The notes: a model not told the origin generated them from the sequence alone. A DNA stretch of 64,000 nucleotides from CBDAQD01 sp965275905 (GCA_965275905.1 CBDHYJ010000045.1:3871-67870); one strand, 5' to 3'; positions 43,165 through 52,351 are shown, counted from the first letter of the stretch. Numbers and translations are program-made.

Positions 43165-44425
43165 TCTCGACCTCCCCGTTCTCGCGGACATGCCAGGTCT
43201 GAACGCCATTGTTGTGATAAATCGAATTGGTGCCGCGCACCGCGCGCAACTCGTCCTTCGTCGGCTGCACATAGCCGGTTGAATCGATCGCCCGGGATTG
43301 AAGCAGCAGCGGTTTCCCGTCCCATTCGAACTCGTAGTAGAATCGATGCAGGGCTTTCGGGAGACTTGGACCGTCAATACGCGCCTTGTGCCAGTTCTTC
43401 CCGCCATCGATGGACACGTCCACCCGCTCGACCGTCCCGCGACCGGACCAGGCGAGCCCCGAGACGATCGTGAAACCTTTCTTGTGTTGATACGGCGCCT
43501 GAGGACTCGGATTGGTGATCACCGACTTGCAGTCCATTATCCAGGTAAACCGGCGTGCTTTGCCGTCCTCCATCAGGTCGGTGTATTTGGACGTCTCTTC
43601 GCGCGTGTGCCAGGGCATGTCGCCGACTTCGATGCGGCGTAGCCACTTGACCCACATGTTGCCCTCCCAGCCGGGGACAACGAGGCGCAGCGGATAGCCT
43701 TGTTCCGGGCGCAGTGCTTCGCCGTTCATCTTGAATGCGACGAGACAGTCGTCGAGTGCCTTCTCCAGCGGAACCGAGCGGTTCATGGCGGCGGCATCGG
43801 CACCCTCCGGCATAAGCCATTTGGCATTCGGCTTGAGTCCGGCCTCGTCCAGGATGACCTTGAGAGGAACGCCCGTGTACATGACGCAATGGACCATGCC
43901 ATGCGTAAACTGGCATCCGTTGAGCTGCGCGCCACGCCATTCCATCCCGGAATTCGCCGCGCATTCGAGGAAAAAGATCCGGTTTTGCCGCGGAAACCGC
44001 TTGATGTCGTCCATCGTGAAAATCAGCGGCTTGTCCACAAGCCCGTTGATCATCAGCCTGTGATCCGCGGGATCGACCTCGGCGATGCCCGAGTGATGAC
44101 GCTCAAAACAGAGGCCGTTGGGCGTTATGATCCCGTCGAGTTCGTGCAAGGGTGTGAAATTGACTGAGCTCTCGGTCGATGCGGTCAGCCATCTGACATC
44201 ACGCCTGACCACCTCCTTCTCGAACTCCGACGGTGCCCCGTAAGGCCTGGCATCGACGCCGTCACCCAGAGACTTCGACCAATCCGGCACATTTGGAGGG
44301 AGATTTTCGCTGTTGCCCGCCGCACCGGCTCCAGCCGCATTGGCCAGCAGCGCCGCTCCGCCGGCGGCCGCTGAACCGAGCACTGCCCTGCGCGATAAAA
44401 CAGATTTTTCCGGGGTCTTGTTCAT
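43148..44425 (-). CDS. soxC: SoxC, molybdenum subunit of sulfane dehydrogenase
   Basis: A 425-residue periplasmic protein of the sulfite oxidase family. Tat signal: SVLSRRAVLGSAAAGGAALL. The molybdenum-cofactor cysteine is C155 in FFLECAANSGMEWRG. The dimerisation domain follows (VDVSIDGGKNWHKARIDG). It is coupled to soxD. Presence of soxCD predicts complete oxidation of thiosulfate to sulfate. An ATTC-N8-GAAT site lies 36 bp before the start, so soxCD-fccAB may have a promoter of their own. Confidence 0.95.
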   Translation of the reverse strand: MNKTPEKSVLSRRAVLGSAAAGGAALLANAAGAGAAGNSENLPPNVPDWSKSLGDGVDARPYGAPSEFEKEVVRRDVRWLTASTESSVNFTPLHELDGIITPNGLCFERHHSGIAEVDPADHRLMINGLVDKPLIFTMDDIKRFPRQNRIFFLECAANSGMEWRGAQLNGCQFTHGMVHCVMYTGVPLKVILDEAGLKPNAKWLMPEGADAAAMNRSVPLEKALDDCLVAFKMNGEALRPEQGYPLRLVVPGWEGNMWVKWLRRIEVGDMPWHTREETSKYTDLMEDGKARRFTWIMDCKSVITNPSPQAPYQHKKGFTIVSGLAWSGRGTVERVDVSIDGGKNWHKARIDGPSLPKALHRFYYEFEWDGKPLLLQSRAIDSTGYVQPTKDELRAVRGTNSIYHNNGVQTWHVRENGEVENVEVS

Positions 44426-44461
44426 TGCCCTGCTCGCATTTTTTGTCGGTGTATCAATTAT

Positions 44462-44477
44462 ATTCGCATTATTGAAT
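44462..44477. promoter_or_regulatory. SqrR/SoxR-type operator before soxC
   Basis: ATTC-GCATTATT-GAAT, exact fit to ATTC-N8-GAAT, lying between the soxB stop and the soxC start in an AT-rich island (flanks extend the dyad to TATATTC and GAATATA). Confidence 0.68.
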
Positions 44478-44497
44478 ATATCAACACGGCAAGATGC

Positions 44498-46186
44498 CTA
44501 GACGCCGACGATCTTGATGGTGTCGTTCGGAACCACCCGGACCGGCGAATGCGCCTTGAGGTAACCTTCCACCACGTCCCAGATTGGCGGTCCTTCGGTG
44601 TTCTCGTTAATGCTCGCCCAGCCGGCGACCGCATACTCGCGACCCGGATCAACAGCCTCACCGGACTTCAGCATGGTCAGGTTCGAGATGCGTTTGCCGA
44701 TGGACTGACCGGGGTCGATCGTGTAGCCGAGCCCGCCGACCCGAACCATGTCGCCACCCTGCTGGTAGTAGGGATCCGGATTGAAGAGATTGTCGGCAAC
44801 GTCCTCGAGCACCTCCTTGAGGAACTTGCCGGTCATGTTGGTGCGATAAGCAGCCGGATAGGTCATCGCGCAGGCGTTGTAGAGATCCTCGACCGATATC
44901 TCCTGACCGGGAAGAAGACTTGGCCCCCAGCGGAACCCGGGCGAGAGGGCAATCTCCGCATCGCGCACCTCCAGAAGCGCATCGCAGATGAGGTCGTCGA
45001 TGGTGCCGTTGAAGTTGCCGCGGCGATAGAGCAGGTTCTCCGTTCTGCCGACCACGCGCCCCAACTCCGTTTCGAATGGAGCGCGCACCTTCTTCACAAG
45101 GGCGGTCATCTCGGGATCCGGCTCGATGACGTCGGAGAAGATCGGAATCAGACGATATCGGTAATCCCGCAAACCATCGGCACCGACGTCGAGATCGATC
45201 CGCGATACGAATTTTCCGTTCGAGCCGCTCGCGATGAGGAGTGTCTTGCCGACCTGGAGCGGTTTCGGGATCGCGTCATGGGTATGACCGCACAGGATGA
45301 TGTCGATTCCTTCGACCTGGCGGGCCAGTTTCCGGTCCACATCGAATCCGTTGTGCGAGAGCAGGACGACGAGCTGGGCGCCCCCGTCCCGCGCGGCCGC
45401 GATCTGCTTCTTGATCTCGTCTTCACGGATGCCGAACGACCAGTTCGGAAACATCCACCGCGGGTTTGCAATCGGCGTATAGGGGAACGCTTGTCCGATC
45501 ACGGCGATCCTGGCGCCGCCGCGTTCGAACATCTTGATCGCGTCGAAGGCCGGTTCTTCCCACTCATTGTCAAAAATGTTCGCGCCGAGGAACGCGAACG
45601 GCAGGTCGTCGACAATCTCTCTGACGCGCTCCGCTCCAAGGGTGAATTCCCAGTGACCGGTCATGGCATCCGGCTTCAGGGCATTCATCACCTCGACCAT
45701 GTCCGCGCCGTTTGTCTTGAGCGAGGTATAGCTGCCCTGCCAGGTGTCGCCGCCGTCGAGGAACAGCGTCCGGTCAGGCCGTTCAGCCCGGATGGCTTTC
45801 ACCACCGTCGCGATCCGGTCCATACCGCCCATGCGTCCGTACTGTCTGGCCAGTGAGGCAAAGCCTTCCGACTGCAGCGCGTAGGCCTCCGGAGAACCGC
45901 TTTCGATACCGTAATGCTTCAGGAAGTCGTCACCGGTCAGATGCGGCGGCTTTCCTTCAGCCTCGCCTACGCCAAGATTGACTGAGGGCTCACGGAACCA
46001 GACCGGCATCAGCTGAGCATGGATGTCCGTAAGATGGGCAATGGTCACATTGCCGAATGGCGCGAACGACAGGAGATCGGCCTGCGAGATTTTCTGCTGT
46101 GCTGCCAGGGAGGTCCATGGCGCCGATCCGCCGTAAATGGCAGCAAGCGCCCCCACGGCCTGCATGAACTCTCTGCGTGATAGCAT
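44498..46186 (-). CDS. soxB: SoxB, thiosulfohydrolase
   Basis: A 562-residue periplasmic dimanganese hydrolase that releases sulfate from SoxY-bound thiosulfonate. Tat signal: MLSRREFMQAVGALAAIYGG. Metal-binding motifs of the calcineurin-like phosphoesterase fold are visible: D54 and H56 (IAHLTDIHAQLMP), LDGGDTWQGSYTS, LSHNGFDVDRK and CGHTHDAIPKP, followed by the 5'-nucleotidase-like C-terminal domain. It lies 93 bp after soxA in the XYZAB series. Confidence 0.97.
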   Translation of the reverse strand: MLSRREFMQAVGALAAIYGGSAPWTSLAAQQKISQADLLSFAPFGNVTIAHLTDIHAQLMPVWFREPSVNLGVGEAEGKPPHLTGDDFLKHYGIESGSPEAYALQSEGFASLARQYGRMGGMDRIATVVKAIRAERPDRTLFLDGGDTWQGSYTSLKTNGADMVEVMNALKPDAMTGHWEFTLGAERVREIVDDLPFAFLGANIFDNEWEEPAFDAIKMFERGGARIAVIGQAFPYTPIANPRWMFPNWSFGIREDEIKKQIAAARDGGAQLVVLLSHNGFDVDRKLARQVEGIDIILCGHTHDAIPKPLQVGKTLLIASGSNGKFVSRIDLDVGADGLRDYRYRLIPIFSDVIEPDPEMTALVKKVRAPFETELGRVVGRTENLLYRRGNFNGTIDDLICDALLEVRDAEIALSPGFRWGPSLLPGQEISVEDLYNACAMTYPAAYRTNMTGKFLKEVLEDVADNLFNPDPYYQQGGDMVRVGGLGYTIDPGQSIGKRISNLTMLKSGEAVDPGREYAVAGWASINENTEGPPIWDVVEGYLKAHSPVRVVPNDTIKIVGV

Positions 46187-46279
46187 GTGACTATCCTGTA
46201 ATTGCGACCAGAGCGCACCTGTCCCGTCGACCGGGCCGCTTATCCAGCCCGGTGAAACCCGCCCGAAATCCGAAGTGAC

Positions 46280-47125
46280 CTACTGCCGGACCGCGGGAGC
46301 CTCGACTTGCAGTCCCTTGCCGCGTTGCGCCAGGTAGATCTCGAGCGCAACGAATTCATCCGATCCCGGATTGAACGGCGTGGCCCGGATGTTCCGCATG
46401 CACCCCTTGAACCGGCGGTGCAGCGACCCGAGTTTCTGCCATTTCAGACGATAGGTCGGAAAGCCGTTGGACTGGCCCTGGCTGAGATGATCAGCACGGA
46501 TGTACTTGCCGTAGTTGTCCTCGTGACAGTTTGCACAGGACATGTCGAGCTGCCCGACACGGGTGTAGTAGATCTCCTTGCCCTTTTCCGCCCAGGCCTT
46601 CATCGGACCGTCGGACTGAACGTTGACCGGCATGCCGCGCGACTGGTTGCGGACATAGGCGGTCATCGCGAGCATCTGGCTGGACTCCCACTTCCACTTT
46701 TCCGCACCCATGTTTTCGGTGCGGCAGTTGTTCACGCGCTGCTGCAGTGTCAGCGGGCGCTTCAGCTTGGCATCCCATTTCGGCATTTGCGCCCCGACAC
46801 CCTTCATCGAGTCCGCAGCATCGTTATGGCATGTGCCACAGGACTTCCCGGCTTTGCCGTCAACTGTTGACCAGAGTTCTTCGCCCTGCTCGACCCAGAG
46901 AAAGCCGGGGTTGTCGAAGTCGTCCTGCTGCAGCGCCTGGGTTTCAGGAGACCGGAAGTGCCATCCCGAAATCAGCTCCCCCAGGGGATGATCCTTGGAT
47001 GGCGGCTCCGCCTTGACCGCTGTGACGCCTTCCGGCAGCGACTCGCCCGAAATCGCGAAACCGGCTGAGGCAAACACCACGACAGCCGCCGCGGCCGCCA
47101 GTCCGGAATTGGCTGTTACCTTCAT
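46280..47125 (-). CDS. soxA: SoxA, diheme cytochrome of the SoxAX complex
   Basis: A 281-residue exported cytochrome that, with SoxX, joins thiosulfate to the SoxY cysteine. Two heme sites are present: SCGTCHNDAAD and SCANCHEDNYG. The cysteine ligand of the active heme is in FKGCMRNIRATPFNPGS, preceded by the family residues LHRR. A signal peptide (ANSGLAAAAAVVVFASAGFA) is evident. A full set of diheme SoxA residues is seen. Confidence 0.96.
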   Translation of the reverse strand: MKVTANSGLAAAAAVVVFASAGFAISGESLPEGVTAVKAEPPSKDHPLGELISGWHFRSPETQALQQDDFDNPGFLWVEQGEELWSTVDGKAGKSCGTCHNDAADSMKGVGAQMPKWDAKLKRPLTLQQRVNNCRTENMGAEKWKWESSQMLAMTAYVRNQSRGMPVNVQSDGPMKAWAEKGKEIYYTRVGQLDMSCANCHEDNYGKYIRADHLSQGQSNGFPTYRLKWQKLGSLHRRFKGCMRNIRATPFNPGSDEFVALEIYLAQRGKGLQVEAPAVRQ

Positions 47126-47180
47126 TGTGCTTTTCCTTCCCCTGCCGCGACCTGTTGTCCGGTCGCTGGCATGCCAAACG

Positions 47181-47510
47181 TCAGTTGACTGTCAGCTTCG
47201 ATTTTTTCGAGTACTGCTCACCGTTGTCGTCAGCCCATACGAATTCGAATTCACCGGATTTTTCGGCTTTCATCGAAAACTGGAAATACGGATTTGCTGA
47301 AATCGCAGGATCGATGTCGACGGAGAAAATCTCCTCGCCGTCGAACTTTGCGACGAACTTGTTGATGATCTGCCGCGGGATCATTTCGCCGGTCTTGCGG
47401 TCTTTGCGCAGTCCGGTCTCCATCTTGTGCGAGATCAGCGTTTTGATGGTTACGACTTCGCCCTTGTCCGCTTTCTTGGGCGCTTTAACGCGTGGTTTTG
47501 GCTTTGCCAT
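47181..47510 (-). CDS. soxZ: SoxZ, partner of the carrier SoxY
   Basis: A 109-residue protein with the SoxZ beta-sandwich pattern (VVTIKTLISHKMETGLRKD, IPRQIINKFVAKFDGEEIF, NPYFQFSMKAEKSGEFEFVW). It has no signal of its own and is expected to be exported with SoxY as a heterodimer. The SoxYZ complex carries sulfur intermediates through the cycle. It sits between soxY and soxA with short gaps. Confidence 0.96.
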   Translation of the reverse strand: MAKPKPRVKAPKKADKGEVVTIKTLISHKMETGLRKDRKTGEMIPRQIINKFVAKFDGEEIFSVDIDPAISANPYFQFSMKAEKSGEFEFVWADDNGEQYSKKSKLTVN

Positions 47511-47532
47511 GATTCACTCCTCGTTGCGCCGA

Positions 47533-47985
47533 TCAGCCGCCGCAGCCGCCGATTGTGACCTTCACCTGTCGCTTGACCATGTGGAACGACCCGTCCGAAA
47601 GCTCCGCCACCGCGATCACGTTCTGGGTTTTCGCGAGCCGCATCCGTGAAGACGCTTCGGCGACCCCGCTCAGCGGAGAGAAGTTGAATGTCGCGACCTC
47701 CGGCCGGGGATTGCCTTCCGAAACGATGATCACGCGCTTGACGTAGTCGTCGGCGGTCATCGGACTATCGACGGAGATCGACAACGGCACCGTATTGCCG
47801 TTTTCCGCGATCTCGGGCATCGACAGGGTGACCTTCCCTTCAGCGGCCGCCTTGCCGCCGGTGAATTTGTCGATCACCGCCTGCGACCCGTTGGCCTCCG
47901 CCAGGGCGAGTGATGGGTAAAATGCTGCTGCTGCGGTTGCGGCCGCTCCAAGAGCCAGTGTGTCTCTGCGTGTAAGGACTTTCAT
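47533..47985 (-). CDS. soxY: SoxY, sulfur carrier protein
   Basis: A 150-residue protein ending in the flexible arm KVTIGGCGG, whose cysteine carries thiosulfonate and persulfide intermediates. Tat signal: VLTRRDTLALGAAATAAAAF. The body shows the usual TLSMPEIAENGNTVPLSISV and RLAKTQNVIAVAELSDG. It lies between soxX and soxZ. Confidence 0.97.
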   Translation of the reverse strand: MKVLTRRDTLALGAAATAAAAFYPSLALAEANGSQAVIDKFTGGKAAAEGKVTLSMPEIAENGNTVPLSISVDSPMTADDYVKRVIIVSEGNPRPEVATFNFSPLSGVAEASSRMRLAKTQNVIAVAELSDGSFHMVKRQVKVTIGGCGG

Positions 47986-47996
47986 GGCGGTTATCC

Positions 47997-48467
47997 CTAT
48001 TCCTTGAGAGTCAAAAGATAAGCGATGATGTCTTCGACCTGCTGGCCGGACAGAATCGTCTTGCCCTTGAACTTCTTCGCGATCCGGGCGCCGGAGTCGA
48101 CCAGATAGAAGCCGGGCATAATGGTCTGCTCGCCGAAAACGGCCTTCGAGTTTACGAGAATTGCGCGCAGTTCAGGCACGGAGTAGCGGCCCGCGACGCC
48201 GTCGAGCGCTGGGCCGACCTCTCCGTGGAACGGTTTGTCCGCCATGTCCTTATTGGCGTGACAGGCCAGGCAGTTGCCGAGTTTGCGGTTGGCGAACCAT
48301 TTCTTTCCGTCGGCGGCGCTACCCTCCGTTCCCGTCAGCGACGCCTTGACCTCAATATCGTCGAACTTGACTTGTTCCGGGGCTAGAGTGCCGGCCAGCG
48401 CAAGATTTGCCGTGGCGATAACGACGACAGCCGCGCAACCCGCAATTCGTTTGAATGCGTGGATCAT
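47997..48467 (-). CDS. soxX: SoxX, monoheme cytochrome of the SoxAX complex
   Basis: A 156-residue exported cytochrome c with one heme site (LGNCLACHANKDMA) and a late axial Met in EQTIMPGFYLVD. Signal peptide: MIHAFKRIAGCAAVVVIATA. The ATG at 48467 is preceded by GGGAA nine bases before. It is the first gene of soxXYZAB, and an ATTC-N8-GAAT box lies 112 bp upstream. Confidence 0.94.
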   Translation of the reverse strand: MIHAFKRIAGCAAVVVIATANLALAGTLAPEQVKFDDIEVKASLTGTEGSAADGKKWFANRKLGNCLACHANKDMADKPFHGEVGPALDGVAGRYSVPELRAILVNSKAVFGEQTIMPGFYLVDSGARIAKKFKGKTILSGQQVEDIIAYLLTLKE

Positions 48468-48579
48468 TCCAGTGGTTCCCTCCGTCCTTTTGCGCCTGCC
48501 GATCATCATTTTTGGATCGTTCGTGCCGGTCAGACGCACAAGAAGACTGGCAGAGATAAAAGTCGAAATCAATAGGTAT

Positions 48580-48595
48580 ATTCGAATAATTGAAT
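48580..48595. promoter_or_regulatory. SqrR/SoxR-type operator before soxXYZAB
   Basis: ATTC-GAATAATT-GAAT, an exact fit to ATTC-N8-GAAT, in the gap between soxX and soxV. Confidence 0.68.
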
Positions 48596-48628
48596 GAACG
48601 GTGGCCGATATCAGCGGCTGAACGGCAT

Positions 48629-49366
48629 TCAGCCGATACGGCCGAGCGTCGGCCAGTATTCCAGAATGAAGTTGGCGATCCGGTTCATGCTTCCGGTTAT
48701 GAACAGAAGCCCGGTTAGCACCAGAAAGCCGCCCATGATTTTCTCGACCGAGCCCAGATGAGCGCGAAACCGGACCATGAAGCGCATGAACGCTCCGGAG
48801 AACGCGGCGGCGGCGAGAAACGGCACGCCGATACCTAACGAATAGGCTGAAAGCAGCGCGATTCCCTGCGCCACATTTTCCTGCGCTCCCGCGGTGAACA
48901 GGATCGCTGCAAGCACAGGTCCGACGCAGGGCGTCCAGCCGAATGCGAAGGCCAGTCCCATGACAAACGCACCGGGCAAACCGACAGGTTTGCGCTGCAC
49001 ATCGACCCTGGCTTCGCGGTAAAGCAGGCCGATCCGGAGCAGGCCGAGGAAATGCAACCCCATGAGGATAATAAGCGCGCCGGCCAGCATGGAAAGCCAG
49101 CGCATGTGCCCCTGCACGAATTGCCCAAGCCAGGTTGCACTGGCTCCGAAAGAGACGAAGATGATCGTGAACCCGGTAACAAAGGCGAGCGCTGAGGCAA
49201 AGATGCGAAGGTTGACGAGCGGCGGCGCACGGTCGTCCTGAAACTCGGAAATACTCACGCCGGCGAGATAGCAGAGATAGGGCGGCACGATCGGGAGAAC
49301 GCAGGGTGAAACGAAGGACAGGATTCCCGCCGCGAACGCTGCACCTATGCTGACGTTGAAATCCAA
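48629..49366 (-). CDS. soxV: SoxV, CcdA-family membrane thiol-electron carrier
   Basis: A 245-residue protein with six membrane segments. The CcdA-type cysteines are in FVSPCVLPIVPPYLC near the N-terminus and GWTPCVGPVLAAI near the middle. It moves electrons from cytoplasmic thioredoxin to periplasmic SoxW. No ATG is available near the conserved N-terminus; TTG at 49366 (LDFNVSIGAAFAAGILS) with AAAGG eight bases upstream is the best start. It is divergent from soxS, with a regulatory site between them. Confidence 0.9.
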   Translation of the reverse strand: MDFNVSIGAAFAAGILSFVSPCVLPIVPPYLCYLAGVSISEFQDDRAPPLVNLRIFASALAFVTGFTIIFVSFGASATWLGQFVQGHMRWLSMLAGALIILMGLHFLGLLRIGLLYREARVDVQRKPVGLPGAFVMGLAFAFGWTPCVGPVLAAILFTAGAQENVAQGIALLSAYSLGIGVPFLAAAAFSGAFMRFMVRFRAHLGSVEKIMGGFLVLTGLLFITGSMNRIANFILEYWPTLGRIG

Positions 49367-49395
49367 AGCCCTCGCCTTTCGTTGCCGGATCGTAT

Positions 49396-49411
49396 ATTCA
49401 TATAATGCAAT
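49396..49411. promoter_or_regulatory. SqrR/SoxR-type operator in the divergent soxV-soxS gap
   Basis: ATTC-ATATAATG-CAAT fits ATTC-N8-GAAT with one mismatch. It is almost midway between the two divergent starts (29 and 27 bp away), so one bound repressor could block both. Confidence 0.6.
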
Positions 49412-49438
49412 ATTCGAGAACCGACATCCGATCAACCG

Positions 49439-49813
49439 ATGAGCCGCTTACCGATCCTCCTGGCCGCGTTCTTGTTCAGTGCCGCCGTGCCGGCCCGCGC
49501 CGCGGAGCTGGTCATGGTCGAGCAGCATGCATGCGAGTGGTGCGAGACCTGGAACGAGGAAGTCGGCGGGATCTACGGGAAGACTCCCGAAGGCAAGACG
49601 GCGCCCTTGAGAAGGATCAACATTCACGATCCCCTTCCGGCCGATCTCGCCTATCTTTCAGGGCTCGTTTTCACGCCGACCTTCGTGCTTGTTGACAAGG
49701 GCAGGGAGATCGGGCGAATCCAGGGATATCCTGGAGAGGATTTCTTCTGGGGCCTGCTGCAGCAGCTGCTCGGCAAGGCGGGGATCAAGACCGGGCAGCC
49801 GGATACCGGCTAG
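49439..49813 (+). CDS. soxS: SoxS, periplasmic thioredoxin
   Basis: A 124-residue exported thioredoxin-fold protein (signal MSRLPILLAAFLFSAAVPAR). The redox site is CEWC in QHACEWCETWNEEVG, and the cis-Pro loop is VFTPTFVLVD. In Paracoccus, SoxS keeps the SoxY carrier cysteine active by reducing blocked forms. It is followed by soxR and soxT on the same strand, as in related clusters. Confidence 0.9.
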   Translation: MSRLPILLAAFLFSAAVPARAAELVMVEQHACEWCETWNEEVGGIYGKTPEGKTAPLRRINIHDPLPADLAYLSGLVFTPTFVLVDKGREIGRIQGYPGEDFFWGLLQQLLGKAGIKTGQPDTG

Positions 49814-49847
49814 TACGGCATCGAACGATTTGAAGAGGATTGCACGT

Positions 49848-50189
49848 ATGGACATCTCTGCAGCGCTTATGGAGGAAGGCCGGCACGAAGCCATGGCCGA
49901 AAGCGCCAAGGCAGCCTGCGACCTGCTGCGTGGACTGGCCAATGAGACCCGTTTGATGATCCTGTGCATGCTGGCCGAAGGGGAGAAGTCGGTCGGCGAA
50001 CTGGAAGCCCTGCTGAATTTGCGGCAGCCGGCGGTTTCCCAGCAACTTGCGCGACTGAGGGCCGACCGCCTGGTGAAAACCCGGCGCGAAGGCCAGACGA
50101 TCTACTATGCCCTTGGCAGTGACGAGGCCCACAAGGTCATCAGTGTGCTCTACGACCTCTACTGCAAGGATGCGGAAAGCTGCTCCTGA
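49848..50189 (+). CDS. soxR: SoxR/SqrR-type ArsR-family persulfide-sensing repressor
   Basis: A 113-residue winged-helix repressor of the ArsR family (CDLLRGLANETRLMILCMLA, RQPAVSQQLARLRADRLVKT, REGQTIYYALGS). C40 and C106 stand where SqrR of Rhodobacter capsulatus has C41 and C107, the pair that forms a polysulfide bridge and releases DNA when sulfide-derived persulfides rise. A further C24 and C112 are present. AGAGGA precedes the ATG. Four matching operators in the locus support control of all the sox units. Confidence 0.92.
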   Translation: MDISAALMEEGRHEAMAESAKAACDLLRGLANETRLMILCMLAEGEKSVGELEALLNLRQPAVSQQLARLRADRLVKTRREGQTIYYALGSDEAHKVISVLYDLYCKDAESCS

Positions 50190-50215
50190 AGCAGCGGTGT
50201 CAACCCTGGTGAGAC

Positions 50216-51319
50216 ATGGATGCGATTTCAACGCCGGTACTTCTTTCGCTCGCCGGACTGGTGTTGGGCATCGTCATGGGCGCGACCGCACGCGCCGGCC
50301 GGTTCTGCACGTTCGGCGCGGTTGAGGACTACATACTTGCCCGAAAGACCCTCCGGCTGAAAGCATGGGCTTTGGCTATAGCGGTTGCCATGATCTGTGT
50401 GCAGGTCATGCACCACTTCGGCGTGGCCCGGATCGATCAGGTCTTTTATCTCGGGCCCAGCATCGGCATCGCGGGCTCGATAGCCGGCGGGCTCTTGTTC
50501 GGCCTCGGCATGGCGATGGTCGGCACCTGCGGCTACGGCATTATTGTCAGGATGGCCGGTGGTGATCTTAAAGCGCTGTCTAGCTTCATGGTCCTCGGTT
50601 TTGCCGGTTACATGACCGCGCGCGGCCTCACTTCACTCGTGAAGGTCTACACAGTCGACGCGCTTGCGATCGACGCCGGCGTGATCAACGGACAGGGCGT
50701 CCCGCACTTTGTTGCCTGGGCGACCGGTGTGCCGGCGGAGCATCTCTGGCTGCCCGCGGGATTGCTGATCGGCGGGGCAATCATCGCCTATTGCCTGCGA
50801 GACGAGGAATTCCGCAACAGTCGCCGCGACGTGACTTCCGGCATTCTGATCGGGCTGGCCGTTGCCGGAGGCTTTCTGGCAACCGGTGTAATCGGCGCGG
50901 ACCCCTTCGACGAGATTCGTGTCCAGTCCCTGACCTACGTTCTGCCGCTCGGCGAAACCCTCGTCTGGCTCATGACGTTCACCGGATCCTCACTCACATT
51001 CGCCGTCGCAGTCGTGCTCGGCACACTCGGCGGCGCGATGGTCGTGGCCGTCTACCGCGGCGAAGTGCACTGGGAAGGATTCGAGGACATGCGGGAGATG
51101 CGCCGCCACATGCTGGGCGCCGCCGCAATGGGTGCGGGCGGTGTCACCGCCCTCGGGTGCACGGTCGGTCAGGGCATTTCCGGTGTGTCGACGCTTGCCG
51201 TGTCGCCAATGATCACCCTTGCCTCGATATTCGCCGGTGCCACCTTCGGCCTGCACTGGCTGCTGACCGGCAGCCCGAAGGAAGCCTGGGAGGCATTGTT
51301 CCCGGGCCGGGTTGCCTGA
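50216..51319 (+). CDS. soxT: SoxT/TsuA-like YeeE/YedE transporter for sulfur compounds
   Basis: A 367-residue inner-membrane protein of the YeeE/YedE family with about nine to ten hydrophobic segments and the conserved cysteines of thiosulfate transporters: RAGRFCTFGAVEDY, MVGTCGYGIIVRMAGGD and ALGCTVGQGISGVS. It probably brings thiosulfate or another sulfur anion into the cytoplasm, where it could also signal to the neighbouring repressor. It starts 26 bp after soxR. Direction and substrate are inferred from the family. Confidence 0.88.
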   Translation: MDAISTPVLLSLAGLVLGIVMGATARAGRFCTFGAVEDYILARKTLRLKAWALAIAVAMICVQVMHHFGVARIDQVFYLGPSIGIAGSIAGGLLFGLGMAMVGTCGYGIIVRMAGGDLKALSSFMVLGFAGYMTARGLTSLVKVYTVDALAIDAGVINGQGVPHFVAWATGVPAEHLWLPAGLLIGGAIIAYCLRDEEFRNSRRDVTSGILIGLAVAGGFLATGVIGADPFDEIRVQSLTYVLPLGETLVWLMTFTGSSLTFAVAVVLGTLGGAMVVAVYRGEVHWEGFEDMREMRRHMLGAAAMGAGGVTALGCTVGQGISGVSTLAVSPMITLASIFAGATFGLHWLLTGSPKEAWEALFPGRVA

Positions 51320-51406
51320 CATCACTAAACTGATCCTGGCCCTGATTTCGGCACCGGCAACCCGGCATTTCCGAATGCAGGGCGGTGAGTACGGTCCGCG
51401 GCGCAG

Positions 51407-52351
51407 TTACACCCAGACTCCAAGGGCGGCCAATTCCTCACGACGCGGAAGATCCGCACCACGTCTCTGACAGGTGACATGGGCGGCTGCTGCCGCGAAA
51501 TTGAGAAGCTTCTCCAATCGTTGAGCATCGAGCGCTGCAATTGCGTTCTTACCGATGCCGTCTTCGGAAAGCTTCACCAACAGAGCGGCCTGGAAGCTGT
51601 CGCCCGCGCCGACGGTGTCGACGACATTTGCAATCGGCGGTTCAACCCGCACAACGTGTCCCTGCTTTGTCCACGCACAGATCTTTTCGCCTCCATCTGT
51701 GACGACAACCAGGTCCACGCCTTGATCGAGCCACTCGGAGGCCTTTGCATCGGCGGTCGAATCCGGATAGAGAGCCGCCAGATCCTCTGAACTGATCTTC
51801 AGCAGATTCGCCCGCGCGGTGTATTCGGCGACGCGCTCCCGCCAGACGTCGACATCGGGCTCCACGTTGAGGCGCACATTGGGGTCGACCGAGACAAACC
51901 GGTGGCCAGCTATGGTCAGCAGATGCGAGAATGCATCGGCAACGGGTCGAACCACCAGAGAATAGGACCCAAAGTGAACCGCTGAGACCTCTCGACCGAT
52001 TGACGGCAGATCGTCCGTTTCCACGCTGCAATCGGCAGATCCCAGACCATAGAACACGTAGGCAGGCTGACCGCGTTCATCGACTCCGACGAGGCTCAAA
52101 GTCGTGCGATTGCCTGAGCGCACCAGATAGTCAGTCGCCACGCCTTCCCGCTTCAGATTGGTGACCAGCCTCTGACCCAGCATGTCATTGGAGATACCTG
52201 TGAGCAGCGCCGAATGATCGCCCAGACGCGCGATCCCAATGGCCACATTGTAAGGCGAGCCTCCGGCGTGTGCCTCGAACTGCAATGTGTTTGAGGCGTC
52301 CTGTCCGTTCGCGAAAATATCGAACAAGGCTTCACCGCAGACGAGATACAT
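51407..52351 (-). CDS. PfkB-family sugar kinase (fructokinase-like)
   Basis: A 314-residue ribokinase-fold kinase. It starts MYLVCGEALFDIFANGQD at 52351 with GGAGGG just before the ATG. Substrate-binding motif: AHAGGSPYNVAIGIARLG. The catalytic signature is DTVGAGDSFQAALL. As the last gene of a polyol operon it most likely phosphorylates the fructose made by the sorbitol and mannitol dehydrogenases. Other hexose or pentose substrates are possible. Confidence 0.88.
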   Translation of the reverse strand: MYLVCGEALFDIFANGQDASNTLQFEAHAGGSPYNVAIGIARLGDHSALLTGISNDMLGQRLVTNLKREGVATDYLVRSGNRTTLSLVGVDERGQPAYVFYGLGSADCSVETDDLPSIGREVSAVHFGSYSLVVRPVADAFSHLLTIAGHRFVSVDPNVRLNVEPDVDVWRERVAEYTARANLLKISSEDLAALYPDSTADAKASEWLDQGVDLVVVTDGGEKICAWTKQGHVVRVEPPIANVVDTVGAGDSFQAALLVKLSEDGIGKNAIAALDAQRLEKLLNFAAAAAHVTCQRRGADLPRREELAALGVWV

